Source of the DNA: Asticcacaulis sp. AC460
GTDB lineage: Bacteria > Pseudomonadota > Alphaproteobacteria > Caulobacterales > Caulobacteraceae
NCBI RefSeq assembly: GCF_000495795.1
Contig: NZ_AWGD01000011.1
Span: 62,001 to 126,000 of the forward strand
DNA length: 64,000 nt
Reading direction: 5' to 3'
Under the pieces are notes generated by a model, which was not told the DNA's origin, searched no databases, and saw nothing but the letters and a program-made list of their open reading frames with translations. Both the position numbers and the translations under genes were made by a program. The first letter of the stretch is position 1. Each line of letters starts with the position of its first letter. Below are positions 51,107-60,382 of the stretch, in pieces.

Positions 51107-53836
51107 CTACTTCGCCGCAACCTTATCGCTGACCACAGCCGAACCCGTCACCTGGAACGACGCCTTCACACCCGGGGCCGACTTCAACCCCTCACGCGAC
51201 ACCGGCTGGCCACCACCGATCCACAGATCGACCTGGCCGGCTTCAACCTTGCGCCCGCCCTGCTCATCGACCACGCTCAAGGCCCGGTCGTTCAGGACAA
51301 ACTGAACCGTCTTCGTCTCACCCTTTTTCAGGTTCACCCGCTGGAAGCCCTGCAGAGAACGGATCGCCGTCCCCCCCGGATGCGAGACGTACAGCTGCAC
51401 GACCTCGTCGCTGTCCATGGCGCCGCTGTTGGTCACCTCGACCGACACGGTCACCGGCGAACCGGCCGCCACCGACGCCCCGCTGACCTTGGGTTTAGCG
51501 TAACCGAACGTCGTGTAGCTGAGACCATGGCCGAACGGATACAACACCTCGCCGTTGAAATAACGGTAGGTGCGGTTCTTCATCGTATAGTCGCTGAAGC
51601 CCGGCAGGGCATCCACCGAACGATAGAAGGTCACCGGCAGCCGCCCGGCGGGGCTATAGTCACCGGCGATCAGCTGCGCCACGGCGTGACCGCCTTCGCC
51701 GCCCGGATACCAGGCCTCGATGATGGCCGGCACATGCTTGTCGGCCCAGTTGACGCCCAACGCACTCCCGCTCATCAGCACCAGAACGGTCGGCTTACCC
51801 GTGGCGAAGATCTTTTCCAGCAGTTGCTCCTGCGGCTTGGGCAGGTCGATACTGGTGCGGTCGCCGCCGGCAAAGCCTTCGGCTTCGACCTTCATCTCCT
51901 CGCCTTCGACCCGTGCCGACAGGCCGCCGACAAATACCACCAGGTCCGCCGTCTTCGCCACGTCGACCGCCTGACCGGCCATGTCGACCGGCGGGCTCCA
52001 CAGCAGCTTCTGCGTGCCGCGCGGACCGCGCTGGAAGGCCTCGACCTTGATCGGATAGACCTTGCCGGCCTCCAGCACCGTCTTGCCCGACAGGATGGAC
52101 GGCGCATCGCCGACGCCCCATTCGTCGACGACCAGTTTATCGCCGACCCAGACGCGATAGCCGCCTTCACTGAGATAGCGGAAGCGATATTCGCCCGACT
52201 GCGGCGCCTTGAGATACCCGGTCCAGCGTGACGACGACCTGCGGTCCTCACCCTGCCAGTCCAGGCGGGCATTGGCCTCGGTACGGGTGGCCGTCGCAGC
52301 CCCCTGCAACTGGTCGCCGGCAAAGTGCTCGGCCGTCAGGCCGGGCTGGGTGCAGGCGGCATCCAGGCACAGCGCCGTATCCGGCACAGGCGGTTCGGCC
52401 GGACCGACCAGGCCGGTGCCCTCGGCATAGACGATCTTCGCATCGGGATAGCGGGCGCGGATACCCTCCAGCACGGTGACCGGCCTGGACGGCTTGCCAT
52501 AATAGTTGCCGACCAGGGCATCGAGGCTGTCGGCATTGGGGCCGATGACGGCGATGGTCTTAGGTTCGGCCTTCAAGGGCAGCAGGCCGTCATTCTTCAG
52601 CAGAACCATCGACTTCTTGGCCATGTCCAGAGCCACGGCGTGATGTTCCGGCGTGTCGTTGTCGGCGGCGGTGATGTTGGCAAACGGCAGCGAGGCCGGC
52701 GGATCGAACAGGCCCAGCCGGATGCGGCCTTCGAACAGGCGCACCAGGGCCTGGTCGACCACCGCGATCGGCAGTTGGCCGGCATTGACGGCATTGATGA
52801 TCGGCTGGACCTCGGTGCTCATCTTGTTGCGATAATCGCCGCAGATCAGGTCCATGCCGGCCTTGAAGCCGACGGCGACGCCCTCTTCGGCGGTCTTCTT
52901 GTAATGCAGGGCGTCTTCGCGGAAGATGTTGGCGGCCGCGCCACAGTCCGACACCACAAAGCCCGGGAAGCCCCAGTTCTGGCGCAGCTTCTCTTCCATC
53001 AGGAAGTCGCTGGCGCAGCCCGGCACGCCGTAGACGGCATTATAGACGCACATCACCGAATAGGCCTTGCCTTCGGTCACTGTAGCCCGGAAGGCCGGCA
53101 GATAGGTGTCTTCCAGGTCGTATTTCGACGGATAGACGTCTTCCTTGTGGCGGTTGGATTCGGGCCCGGAATGGACGGCGAAGTGTTTCGACGTCGCCAC
53201 CGTCTTGAAGAATTTGGGGTCAGTGCCCTGCAGGCCATGGATATAGCCGATGCCGATCCGCGAAGTCAGGTACGGATCTTCGCCGTAGGTTTCCTGGCCG
53301 CGGCCCCAGCGCGGATCGCGGAAGATGTTGATATTCGGCGACCACACGGTCAGGCCACGGTACCAGTCGGTACCGCCGTTGGGATGGACGCGTTCGACAT
53401 ATTTGGCGCGGAACTCGGTCGAGACGACATCGCCGACCGTGGTCATCATGGGTTCGTCCCAGGTCGCCGCCATACCGATGGCCTGGGGGAATACGGTGGC
53501 GACGCCGGCGCGGGCGACGCCGTGCAGGCCTTCATTCCACCAGTTGTATTGCGGCACGCCCAGGCGCGGAATGGCCGGCGCCGTATGACCCAGTTGCGCT
53601 GCCTTTTCTTCCAGAGTCATGCGCGCCACCAGATCGGCGGCGCGCGTCTTGGGATCGAGTGACGTGTCGCGATAGCCCATGGCGGCGATTTGGGCGGCCA
53701 CTTCGGCCGGCACCGGATCGAGATCCAAATTCTGAGATTGGGCCCTGACCACAGGCGCCGCCACGGCGCACATCGCGATCAGAGACACGGACACCAGAAG
53801 GCGTCCCACAAAACTAGGGGTCAGACTCACGGGCAT
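51107..53836 (-). CDS. GH3 beta-xylosidase/beta-glucosidase with PA14 domain
   Basis: This exported glycosidase of 909 residues carries a signal peptide (...LVSVSLIAMCAVAAPVVRAQ). The ATG at 53836 is very close to GAGGAG; a GTG two codons later is better spaced and may be the true start. The GH3 barrel shows YNWWNEGLHGVARAG, typical of beta-xylosidases, GQETYGEDPYLT, KHFAVHSGPE, and the nucleophile aspartate in FVVSDCGAA. A PA14 insert occupies roughly residues 480-620 (SGEYRFRYLSEGGYRVWVGDKLVVDEW). The GH3 C-domain follows, then a fibronectin III-like end (VQLYVSHPGG). A XylR-type palindrome 35 nt upstream mirrors that of the GH51 gene, supporting a role in arabinoxylan use. Confidence 0.93.
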   Translation of the reverse strand: MPVSLTPSFVGRLLVSVSLIAMCAVAAPVVRAQSQNLDLDPVPAEVAAQIAAMGYRDTSLDPKTRAADLVARMTLEEKAAQLGHTAPAIPRLGVPQYNWWNEGLHGVARAGVATVFPQAIGMAATWDEPMMTTVGDVVSTEFRAKYVERVHPNGGTDWYRGLTVWSPNINIFRDPRWGRGQETYGEDPYLTSRIGIGYIHGLQGTDPKFFKTVATSKHFAVHSGPESNRHKEDVYPSKYDLEDTYLPAFRATVTEGKAYSVMCVYNAVYGVPGCASDFLMEEKLRQNWGFPGFVVSDCGAAANIFREDALHYKKTAEEGVAVGFKAGMDLICGDYRNKMSTEVQPIINAVNAGQLPIAVVDQALVRLFEGRIRLGLFDPPASLPFANITAADNDTPEHHAVALDMAKKSMVLLKNDGLLPLKAEPKTIAVIGPNADSLDALVGNYYGKPSRPVTVLEGIRARYPDAKIVYAEGTGLVGPAEPPVPDTALCLDAACTQPGLTAEHFAGDQLQGAATATRTEANARLDWQGEDRRSSSRWTGYLKAPQSGEYRFRYLSEGGYRVWVGDKLVVDEWGVGDAPSILSGKTVLEAGKVYPIKVEAFQRGPRGTQKLLWSPPVDMAGQAVDVAKTADLVVFVGGLSARVEGEEMKVEAEGFAGGDRTSIDLPKPQEQLLEKIFATGKPTVLVLMSGSALGVNWADKHVPAIIEAWYPGGEGGHAVAQLIAGDYSPAGRLPVTFYRSVDALPGFSDYTMKNRTYRYFNGEVLYPFGHGLSYTTFGYAKPKVSGASVAAGSPVTVSVEVTNSGAMDSDEVVQLYVSHPGGTAIRSLQGFQRVNLKKGETKTVQFVLNDRALSVVDEQGGRKVEAGQVDLWIGGGQPVSREGLKSAPGVKASFQVTGSAVVSDKVAAK

Positions 53837-53870
53837 CTCCTCAACACGCTCTGTACGGCGCTTCTTGCAG

Positions 53871-53884
53871 TGGTAGCGTTACCA
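53871..53884. promoter_or_regulatory. XylR/LacI-type operator upstream of the GH3 gene
   Basis: TGGTAGCGTTACCA has perfect TGGTA/TACCA arms around GCGT. It differs from the site before the GH51 gene at three positions and lies at the same distance from the start codon (35 against 36 nt). Confidence 0.7.
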
Positions 53885-54049
53885 GCCCAACCACATAAGC
53901 GTCAAGACAAACATCTGACCTATGCAAAAAGTGATCAGACCAATTTAAATCTATTGAATTATTTTAATCCTTAAAAACGGACCGTGACAGGCGCAAATTT
54001 TTGTCGTTATCTGCCCCCCAATAACAAAAACCATCCCTCAGGGGGACAC

Positions 54050-55768
54050 ATGTTCGACAAGGCCGCCCGATCCACCGGGCACGATGTCATTATTGTCGGT
54101 TCCGGCGCCGGCGGCAGCATGGCCGCCTATGCCCTGACCCGCGCCGGGATCAATGTCCTGGTCCTGGAAGCCGGCCGGTCCTATGACCCGCAGGCAGAGG
54201 TCAACATGCTGGGCCAGGAGCACGAGGCGCCCCTGCGCGCCACGGGCACGGTCGACAAGCCCTTCGGCTATTACGACGCCACGATCGATGGCGGCTGGCA
54301 GGTACCGGGCGAGCCCTACACCACCGCCAAGGACGAAAAGTTCGAATGGTGGCGGTCGCGTATGCTGGGCGGGCGCACCAATCACTGGGGCCGCCATGTG
54401 CCGCGCTTCGGGCCCTACGACTTCAAGCCGTTTTCGCGCGACGGCATCGGCATGGACTGGCCGGTCTCCTACGACGAGGTCGCGCCGTGGTATGACCGCA
54501 CCGAGGAAATCGTCGGATTGTGGGGCGCGCGGAACGGACTTGAGAATCACCCCGATTCGCCGCCCGGCATCGCCCATCCCGTCCCCAAGCCGCGCGTCTA
54601 TGAGCTGCTGATCAAGGCGGCGGCCAACGACCTGGGCGTGCCGTGCGTGCCGTCGCGCTACGCCATCCTGACCAAGGACAAGCCCGACGAGGTCGCGCCG
54701 CGCAACGCCTGCTACTATACCAGCCCCTGCGGCCGTGGTTGCAGCATCGGCGCCGCATTCCAGGCGACGACCTCGCTGCTGCCGCTGGCGGCGGCGACCG
54801 GCCGGCTGACCGTTGTCACCGACGCCATGGTGGCGAAAGTGGTGATGAAGTCGAAAAACAAGGCCGACGGCGTCGAATATGTCGACCGCAAGACCGGCCA
54901 GCGCCACACGGTCACCGCCAAGGCCGTCATCCTGGCGGCCAGCGCCTGCGAGACCTCGCGCCTGATGCTGAACTCGCGCAATGACGACCATCGCAACGGC
55001 GTGGCCAACGGCTCGGGCCAGGTCGGGCGCAACCTGGTCGACACGGTCGGCGGCTACACCGGCGGCATCATTCCGGGCCTGGAAGGCCGGCCAATCTATA
55101 ACGAGGAAGGCGCCGACCAGGCCCACCTCTATATCCCGTGGTGGCTGTACAAGGAACAGAAAGAGGGCAAGCTCAACTTCGCCCGCGGCTATCACTTCGA
55201 AATCGGCGGCGGCTTCCGCCTGCCCGGGCCGTGGACCGGCGGCGGCGACCTGCCCCGGGCCAATGGCGCCGAACTGCGCGCCGCCATGAAGCGCCGCATG
55301 GGCAACCGCGTCCACTTCTCGCTGCGCGGCGAGATGATCCCCAACAAGGACTGCTATGCCGAGATTGACGCCAATGTCCGCGACAAGTGGGGCATTCCGG
55401 TGCTGAAGTTCCACTGGAAATGGTCGGACCAGGAGATCAACATGGTCCAGCACGGGCTGGACACGGCCCGCGCCATCATCAAGCGCATGGGTGGGACCGT
55501 AACGAATCCCAACGACACCGGTGAAACCAACATTCGTCCGGGCGGCTTCATCATCCACGAAGGCGGCACGGCCCGCATGGGCGCCGATCCGAAAACCTCG
55601 GTGCTGGATGCCTATAACCGCTGCTGGGAAGTACCCAACCTGCTGGTTACCGACGGCGCCATGCTGACCTCGAACCCGCACAAGAACCCGACCCTGACCA
55701 TCATGGCCCTGGCCTGGCGCGCCTGCGACAAGCTGGCCGCCGACATCAAGCAAGGGGCGTTCGCATGA
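54050..55768 (+). CDS. GMC oxidoreductase, probable catalytic subunit of a sugar 3-dehydrogenase
   Basis: This 572-residue FAD enzyme starts at the ATG 54050 behind AGGGGGACAC. It has the ADP-binding HDVIIVGSGAGGSMAAYAL, LVLEAGR, RMLGGRTNHWGRHVPRF, CGRGCSIGAAFQATTSLLPLA, and the GMC C-terminal region GFIIHEGGTARMG...TDGAMLTSNPHKNPTLTIMALAWRA with the active-site His/Asn. It is followed with a 4-nt overlap by a gluconate-2-dehydrogenase-subunit-3-like gene and then a DUF1080 gene. This arrangement matches LacA-type glucoside/lactose 3-dehydrogenases, which make 3-keto-glycosides. No signal peptide is seen, so the protein may be exported piggyback on its Tat-bearing partner. Confidence 0.9.
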   Translation: MFDKAARSTGHDVIIVGSGAGGSMAAYALTRAGINVLVLEAGRSYDPQAEVNMLGQEHEAPLRATGTVDKPFGYYDATIDGGWQVPGEPYTTAKDEKFEWWRSRMLGGRTNHWGRHVPRFGPYDFKPFSRDGIGMDWPVSYDEVAPWYDRTEEIVGLWGARNGLENHPDSPPGIAHPVPKPRVYELLIKAAANDLGVPCVPSRYAILTKDKPDEVAPRNACYYTSPCGRGCSIGAAFQATTSLLPLAAATGRLTVVTDAMVAKVVMKSKNKADGVEYVDRKTGQRHTVTAKAVILAASACETSRLMLNSRNDDHRNGVANGSGQVGRNLVDTVGGYTGGIIPGLEGRPIYNEEGADQAHLYIPWWLYKEQKEGKLNFARGYHFEIGGGFRLPGPWTGGGDLPRANGAELRAAMKRRMGNRVHFSLRGEMIPNKDCYAEIDANVRDKWGIPVLKFHWKWSDQEINMVQHGLDTARAIIKRMGGTVTNPNDTGETNIRPGGFIIHEGGTARMGADPKTSVLDAYNRCWEVPNLLVTDGAMLTSNPHKNPTLTIMALAWRACDKLAADIKQGAFA

Positions 55769-56451
55769 CCCTGTCCCGCCGCACCACCCTAGCCTGGCTG
55801 GCGGCCGCCGCCACCGCCATTCCCGCCGTCCCGGCCGCCGCCCGCGCGGACAAGCCGGTGGCCGTAACCGCGCTCAATCCTCAGATCGCCTGGCCGGATC
55901 TCGAGCTGCCGGTCAATGCCGCGCTCGGCTACGGCACCGATCCCGACCTGATGAACCCCACCGCGCCCTGGCCGCTTCTGCTCAGCGCCGACGGCCGCAA
56001 GGCGATCAACATCCTGGGTAACCTGATCCTGCCGCCGGACGAAAGCGGTCCCGGCGCCGGCGATATCGACATCGCCGCCTTTGTCGACGAATGGATCAGC
56101 TCGCCCTACGAAGCCCAGGCCGGCGACCGCCGCAAGGTGATCAACGGCCTGGCCTGGCTGAACGCGCAAGCCGGTAAACCCTTCGCCAAGGCAGACGCTG
56201 CGACCCACGCACGTATCGTCGACGCCCTGATGCTGGACCCCGTGCCGGACTTCCTGGTCGAGCCGGCCGGCTTCTTCGGACGCCTGCGCGGGTTGATCGT
56301 CGGCGGCTATTTCACCGCGCCGGAAGGCAAGGCGGCGATCGGCTTCCAGGGCAATACCCCGATGAAGGACTATCCCGGCCCCAGCGACGAAGCCGTCGAA
56401 CACCTCAAAGGCCTGCTGAAACAACTGAACCTGCCCTACCCCGTGGTTTAA
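55765..56451 (+). CDS. gluconate 2-dehydrogenase subunit 3-like small subunit (Tat-exported)
   Basis: This 228-residue protein has a twin-arginine leader (SRRTTLAWLAAAATAIPAVPAAARA). Its body (LLLSADGRKAINILGNLILPPDESGPGAGDIDIAAFVDEWISSPYEAQAGDRRKVINGLAWLN) matches the gluconate 2-dehydrogenase subunit 3 family, corresponding to LacB of Caulobacter and the small subunit of glucoside 3-dehydrogenase. It overlaps the GMC gene by 4 nt and probably stabilises and co-exports the FAD subunit through the Tat pathway. The expected cytochrome c subunit is not next to it. Confidence 0.88.
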   Translation: MTLSRRTTLAWLAAAATAIPAVPAAARADKPVAVTALNPQIAWPDLELPVNAALGYGTDPDLMNPTAPWPLLLSADGRKAINILGNLILPPDESGPGAGDIDIAAFVDEWISSPYEAQAGDRRKVINGLAWLNAQAGKPFAKADAATHARIVDALMLDPVPDFLVEPAGFFGRLRGLIVGGYFTAPEGKAAIGFQGNTPMKDYPGPSDEAVEHLKGLLKQLNLPYPVV

Positions 56452-56461
56452 AGGATACCCC

Positions 56462-57166
56462 ATGAACCGTCGCTCTCTGCTCCTCTCCGCCACGGCCGCC
56501 GCCGCCTTTCCGCTGACCGCCTGCGCCGGCACGCCCCAGCCCAACACCCTGACTGCGGCTGAAAAGTCCGCCGGCTGGAAGCTGTTGTTCAACGGCACCG
56601 ACACCACCGGTTGGCGCAAGTTCAAGGGCGGCACGCCCGGCTGGGTCATCGAGGACGGCGCTCTGGCGCTGAAGGCGGCCGGCGGCGGCGACATCGTCAC
56701 CGAAGAGGAGTTCGGCGCGTTCGAACTGGTCTATGACTGGAAGATCTCGCCCAACGGCAACAGCGGCGTCATGTACTTTGTCCGCGAAGTGCCCGACACC
56801 GACCGCCCCTACCAGACCGGGCCGGAAATGCAGGTCCTGGACAATGCCGGCCATTCCGACGGCAAGATCCCGTCGCACACCGCCGGCGCACTCTACGACC
56901 TGATCGTACCGCCGTCGGACGCCTCAAAGCCGGTCGGCGAATGGAACTCCGCGCGTGTCCTGTTCAACAACAACCACATCGAACACTGGCTGAACGGCGT
57001 GAAAACGGCCGACACCTCCTATGGCGACGACGCCTGGAAGGCCATGGTCGCCAAGTCGAAGTTCGCGGCCATGCCGCACTTCGCCGAAGTCGCCACCGGC
57101 CGCATCTGCCTGCAGGACCACGGCGACCCGGTGTGGTACCGCAACATCAAGATCCGCAAGCCGTGA
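56462..57166 (+). CDS. DUF1080 protein, probable 3-keto-glycoside hydrolase/lyase
   Basis: It has 234 residues. The leader MNRRSLLLSATAAAAFPLTACAG combines a twin-arginine pattern with a lipobox (LTAC), so the mature protein is a periplasmic lipoprotein. The beta-jelly-roll DUF1080 domain is clear: GWKLLFNGTDTTGWRKFKGGTPGWVIEDGALAL, GAFELVYDWKISPNGNSGVMYFV, EMQVLDNAGH and EWNSARVLFNNNHIEHWLNG. Members were shown to cleave 3-keto-glycosides. Ten nucleotides behind the dehydrogenase small-subunit gene, it should split the 3-keto product, completing an oxidise-then-cleave module. Confidence 0.88.
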   Translation: MNRRSLLLSATAAAAFPLTACAGTPQPNTLTAAEKSAGWKLLFNGTDTTGWRKFKGGTPGWVIEDGALALKAAGGGDIVTEEEFGAFELVYDWKISPNGNSGVMYFVREVPDTDRPYQTGPEMQVLDNAGHSDGKIPSHTAGALYDLIVPPSDASKPVGEWNSARVLFNNNHIEHWLNGVKTADTSYGDDAWKAMVAKSKFAAMPHFAEVATGRICLQDHGDPVWYRNIKIRKP

Positions 57167-57176
57167 GATTCCACAT

Positions 57177-57551
57177 TTGACGTTTCATTGGGGCTATGCC
57201 CTCGCCGCCGCCCTGGTCTTCGCCGTTGAGGTCCTGATAGCGCTGTTCGTGCGCGACGGTTTTGTGCGGCCCTATCTCGGCGATGTCCTGGCCGTCGTGC
57301 TGGTCTATCTGACCTTGCGCGCCGTCACACGGCTGAACATCGCCGCGGCCCTGATCGCCACCCTCGCTATCGCCCTGGCTATCGAACTGGGCCAGCTTCT
57401 GGGCCTGACCGACCTGCTGGGCCTGCGCGGCAACCGGCTGGCGCAGGTCGTCCTGGGCGGTTCCTTCGACCCGAAGGACCTCGTCTGCTATGCGGTCGGC
57501 GGCATCGTCATTGCCGTTTTCGAAGCCCTTCGTGGAAAACGCCGGGCTTAA
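57177..57551 (+). CDS. DUF2809-type small membrane protein
   Basis: The likely start is the TTG at 57177, 10 nt after the upstream stop; the frame extends further up but only inside the previous gene. The 124-residue product has four hydrophobic helices (about 8-24, 28-45, 48-65, 95-115) and the DUF2809 pattern RPYLGDVLAVVLVYLTLRA...ALAIELGQLLGL...GNRLAQVVLGGSFDPKDLVCYAVG. Function is unknown. It may be co-transcribed with the 3-keto-glycoside genes. Confidence 0.78.
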   Translation: MTFHWGYALAAALVFAVEVLIALFVRDGFVRPYLGDVLAVVLVYLTLRAVTRLNIAAALIATLAIALAIELGQLLGLTDLLGLRGNRLAQVVLGGSFDPKDLVCYAVGGIVIAVFEALRGKRRA

Positions 57552-57609
57552 GCGTAATTTTAACCGCCTGCGCGTAAAGCTGAAACCCGTATCCTTCAGC
57601 TTGTGCCCA

Positions 57610-59883
57610 ATGACCGAAGCCGCCTTTGAACTTGCTCCCTGTGGCCTGGTCGTTTGCGACGGCAACGGCTCCATCGTCGCCGCCAATCGCTTCTTCCGCG
57701 AGATGAGCGGCTATGACGGCGGCACCAAGACCTTCGGCCGCTGCCTGACCCGGCCCTCGCAGTTCATCCTCAGCGCCAAGCTGCTGCCGCAACTGAACCA
57801 GAGCGGCGAAGCCAGCGAGATCGCCCTGACCCTCAACGGCCCCGACGGCGACAGCATTCCGGTCCTCGTCAACGCCCGCCACGACGGAGACGGTTTCCAC
57901 TACGCTATCTTCCCTGCCAGGGAACGGCGCGAATACGAGTCCGAATATCTCAACGCCAAGAAGAAGCTGACGCAATACAGCGACTATCTGCGCATGGCCG
58001 AACGGCTGGCGCATCTGGGCCACTGGCACGGCAACCTGGTGACCCGGGAAACCTACTGGTCGCCGGAAACCTACGCCATCTTCGGCTGCGATCCGGAGAC
58101 CTTCACGCCGCGCATCGGCGAAACCATGGTCCTGTACCATCCCGACGACCGCAAGGACATCCTCGCCACCGTCGACGCCGCCGTAGCGGGCAATGGTGAA
58201 TTCTCCTTCCGCGCCCGCTGCATCCGCCGCGACACCGGTGAAATCCGCCATATCGAGACCAACGGCGTGTGCGAGCGCGACGAAAGCGGCCAGGCCATCG
58301 GTCTGTTCGGCGTCGTCCAGGACCTGACCGACCTTCTGCGCGCCCAGGACGCCACCGAGGCCAGCGAGGCCCGCTACCGCCTGCTGGCCGACAGCTCCAA
58401 CGACATCATTTCCGTCTTCGACCTGGACGGCACCATCGACTATGTCTCGCCGGCGATCGAAAAGCTGCTGGGTTTCACCCCGGCCGAGGTCATCGGGAAA
58501 AACGTCCGCGACATCGTCCATCCCGACGACTTCCGCCTGACCCAGGCCGCCTTTGCCGGCTATGTCCGCAGCGGCGACTGGAGCGCCGTGCCGCGCGTCC
58601 AGTACCGCGCCCGTCACAAGAACGGCCACATCGTCTGGCTGGAGGCGTCGCCGCGCGCCATGCTGGGGCCGGACGGCAAGATCGCCAAGCTCCAGGACGT
58701 GGTCCGCGACATCACCGAGCGCAAGGCCGTTGAGGCCGCGCTGGAAGACGCCATGGTCGAGGCCAATGCCGCCGCCGACGCCAAGTCCCAGTTCCTGGCC
58801 ACCATGTCGCATGAACTGCGCACGCCGCTGACCAGCATCATCGGCTTTTCCGCCCTGCTGCGCGACGTCGTCCAGGACGAAGAGCCGCGCCGCTTCAGCC
58901 AGCGCATCTGGACCGCCAGCCAGGGCCTGCTGGCCCTGATCAACGACATCCTCGACCACTCCAAGCTGGAGGCCGGCCAGCTGGAGCTGGACATTGCGCC
59001 GTGCTCGGCCAACGAACTGATGCTGGAGGTCGCCGAGACGCTGGAGGTCCAGGCCCAGGCCAAGGGCCTGTTCCTGACGGTGGATACCGACGACGACATG
59101 CCGCTGATGCTGCTGGACGAGGTGCGGATGCGCCAGATCCTGATGAACCTGGCCGGCAATGCCGTGAAGTTCACCCAGGACGGCGGCGTCACCATTGCCC
59201 TGCACTGGCGCGGCGACCGGCTTCAGGTCACCATCACCGATACCGGTCCCGGCATTTCCCCCGAAGGTCAGAAGCGCCTGTTCAAGCGTTTCTCCCAGGT
59301 CGACCACACCACCAACGGTACCGGCCTGGGCCTGATGATTTCCAAACAGCTGGTCGAGCTGATGGGCGGCCGGATCAGTGTCGAAAGCAGCCCGGGCAAC
59401 GGCTCGATGTTCTGGTTCGACATTCCGGTTCAGGTCTGCGAAGGCGATGCCGACGAAGAGGTCGGCCCGGAAGTCGCCGCCGAAACCGGTTTCATCCTGG
59501 TGGCCGACGACCATGCCGCCAACCGCGAGCTGATTGCCACCCTCATGCGCTCCCAGGGCTACAGCGTCGACACCGTCCCGGACGGCGGCGAAGCGCTTCA
59601 GGCCTGCCTGGAGCGCCGCTACGACCTGATCCTGATGGACGTCAACATGCCGGTCATGGATGGTCTGGTCGCTACCCAGGGCATCCGCGCCAGCTGCGAA
59701 CTGAATGCCCGCACACCGATCGTCGGCGTCTCCGCCGGCGGCGAATCGCGCCGCCGCATCTGCCTTGGGGCGGGGATGAACGCCATGGTCGAAAAACCTA
59801 TTCGCCCGGCGGTCCTGACCGCCACGGTCGCCGAATGGCTGGCCCAATCTCAGGGAGACTTCCCCCATGTCCGCACTGGATAA
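57610..59883 (+). CDS. PAS-domain hybrid histidine kinase
   Basis: The ATG at 57610 gives a soluble 757-residue sensor with no transmembrane segment. Domains: PAS 1 (1-105), PAS 2 with PAC (130-245), PAS 3 with PAC (255-375, ending DITERKAVE), and HisKA with H401 in LATMSHELRTP. A HATPase follows (N517 in NLAGNAVKF, D544 in ITDTGPGI, TNGTGLGLMI), then a C-terminal receiver (627-745, D677 in LILMDVNMP). It overlaps a stand-alone receiver gene by 17 nt, which is probably its partner. The start has no strong ribosome-binding site; longer frames would overlap the DUF2809 gene. Confidence 0.92.
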   Translation: MTEAAFELAPCGLVVCDGNGSIVAANRFFREMSGYDGGTKTFGRCLTRPSQFILSAKLLPQLNQSGEASEIALTLNGPDGDSIPVLVNARHDGDGFHYAIFPARERREYESEYLNAKKKLTQYSDYLRMAERLAHLGHWHGNLVTRETYWSPETYAIFGCDPETFTPRIGETMVLYHPDDRKDILATVDAAVAGNGEFSFRARCIRRDTGEIRHIETNGVCERDESGQAIGLFGVVQDLTDLLRAQDATEASEARYRLLADSSNDIISVFDLDGTIDYVSPAIEKLLGFTPAEVIGKNVRDIVHPDDFRLTQAAFAGYVRSGDWSAVPRVQYRARHKNGHIVWLEASPRAMLGPDGKIAKLQDVVRDITERKAVEAALEDAMVEANAAADAKSQFLATMSHELRTPLTSIIGFSALLRDVVQDEEPRRFSQRIWTASQGLLALINDILDHSKLEAGQLELDIAPCSANELMLEVAETLEVQAQAKGLFLTVDTDDDMPLMLLDEVRMRQILMNLAGNAVKFTQDGGVTIALHWRGDRLQVTITDTGPGISPEGQKRLFKRFSQVDHTTNGTGLGLMISKQLVELMGGRISVESSPGNGSMFWFDIPVQVCEGDADEEVGPEVAAETGFILVADDHAANRELIATLMRSQGYSVDTVPDGGEALQACLERRYDLILMDVNMPVMDGLVATQGIRASCELNARTPIVGVSAGGESRRRICLGAGMNAMVEKPIRPAVLTATVAEWLAQSQGDFPHVRTG

Positions 59884-60289
59884 GTTCCGCATCCTCGTCG
59901 TCGAGGACACCCGTGACATTTCCGATCTTCTTGTCATCCGCCTGGAGTTGGGCGGCTATGTCACCTGCGTGGCGCGCAACTGCGAACAGGCCATCGCCCA
60001 GGCCTTTGCCTTCAAGCCGAACGCCATCCTGCTGGATATCGGGTTGGGCGATGGCGGCGATGGCTTCGAGGTGCTGCGGATCCTGAAGTCCAGCACCAAG
60101 ACAAGCGACATACCGGTGCTGATGCTGACGGCGCGCCAGCAGCTGACGGACATCCGCCGGGCAATCGATATGGGCGCGCGTGACTATGTCACCAAGCCGT
60201 TCGACGACCGCAAGCTGTTGATGCGGGTGGCCAAGCTGCTGGGCCAGCCAATGCCGCATCTGACGACCGAGCGGCGGATGATGCTCTGA
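59867..60289 (+). CDS. single-domain response regulator
   Basis: This 140-residue receiver has VVEDTRD for the acidic pocket, the phospho-acceptor aspartate in AILLDIGLGDGGDG, LMLTARQ with the conserved threonine, and DYVTKPFDD with the lysine. The inserted GDGGDG after the aspartate lengthens the beta3-alpha3 loop. No output domain is present. The ATG follows CAGGGAGAC within the end of the hybrid kinase gene (17-nt overlap), so the two act together. Confidence 0.92.
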   Translation: MSALDKFRILVVEDTRDISDLLVIRLELGGYVTCVARNCEQAIAQAFAFKPNAILLDIGLGDGGDGFEVLRILKSSTKTSDIPVLMLTARQQLTDIRRAIDMGARDYVTKPFDDRKLLMRVAKLLGQPMPHLTTERRMML

Positions 60290-60382
60290 ACTCGCGAAAA
60301 GTCCTTCGCGGCGCTGCGCTTGCTCAGCGTACATATACGAACGGCACTGGCGTCTGACCGTTAATCGGAATGGCCTTTTCTT

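Noticed and set aside
57508-59937. Open minus-strand frame of about 800 codons
   Set aside because: Antisense shadow of the PAS hybrid kinase; low-complexity composition, no recognisable fold.
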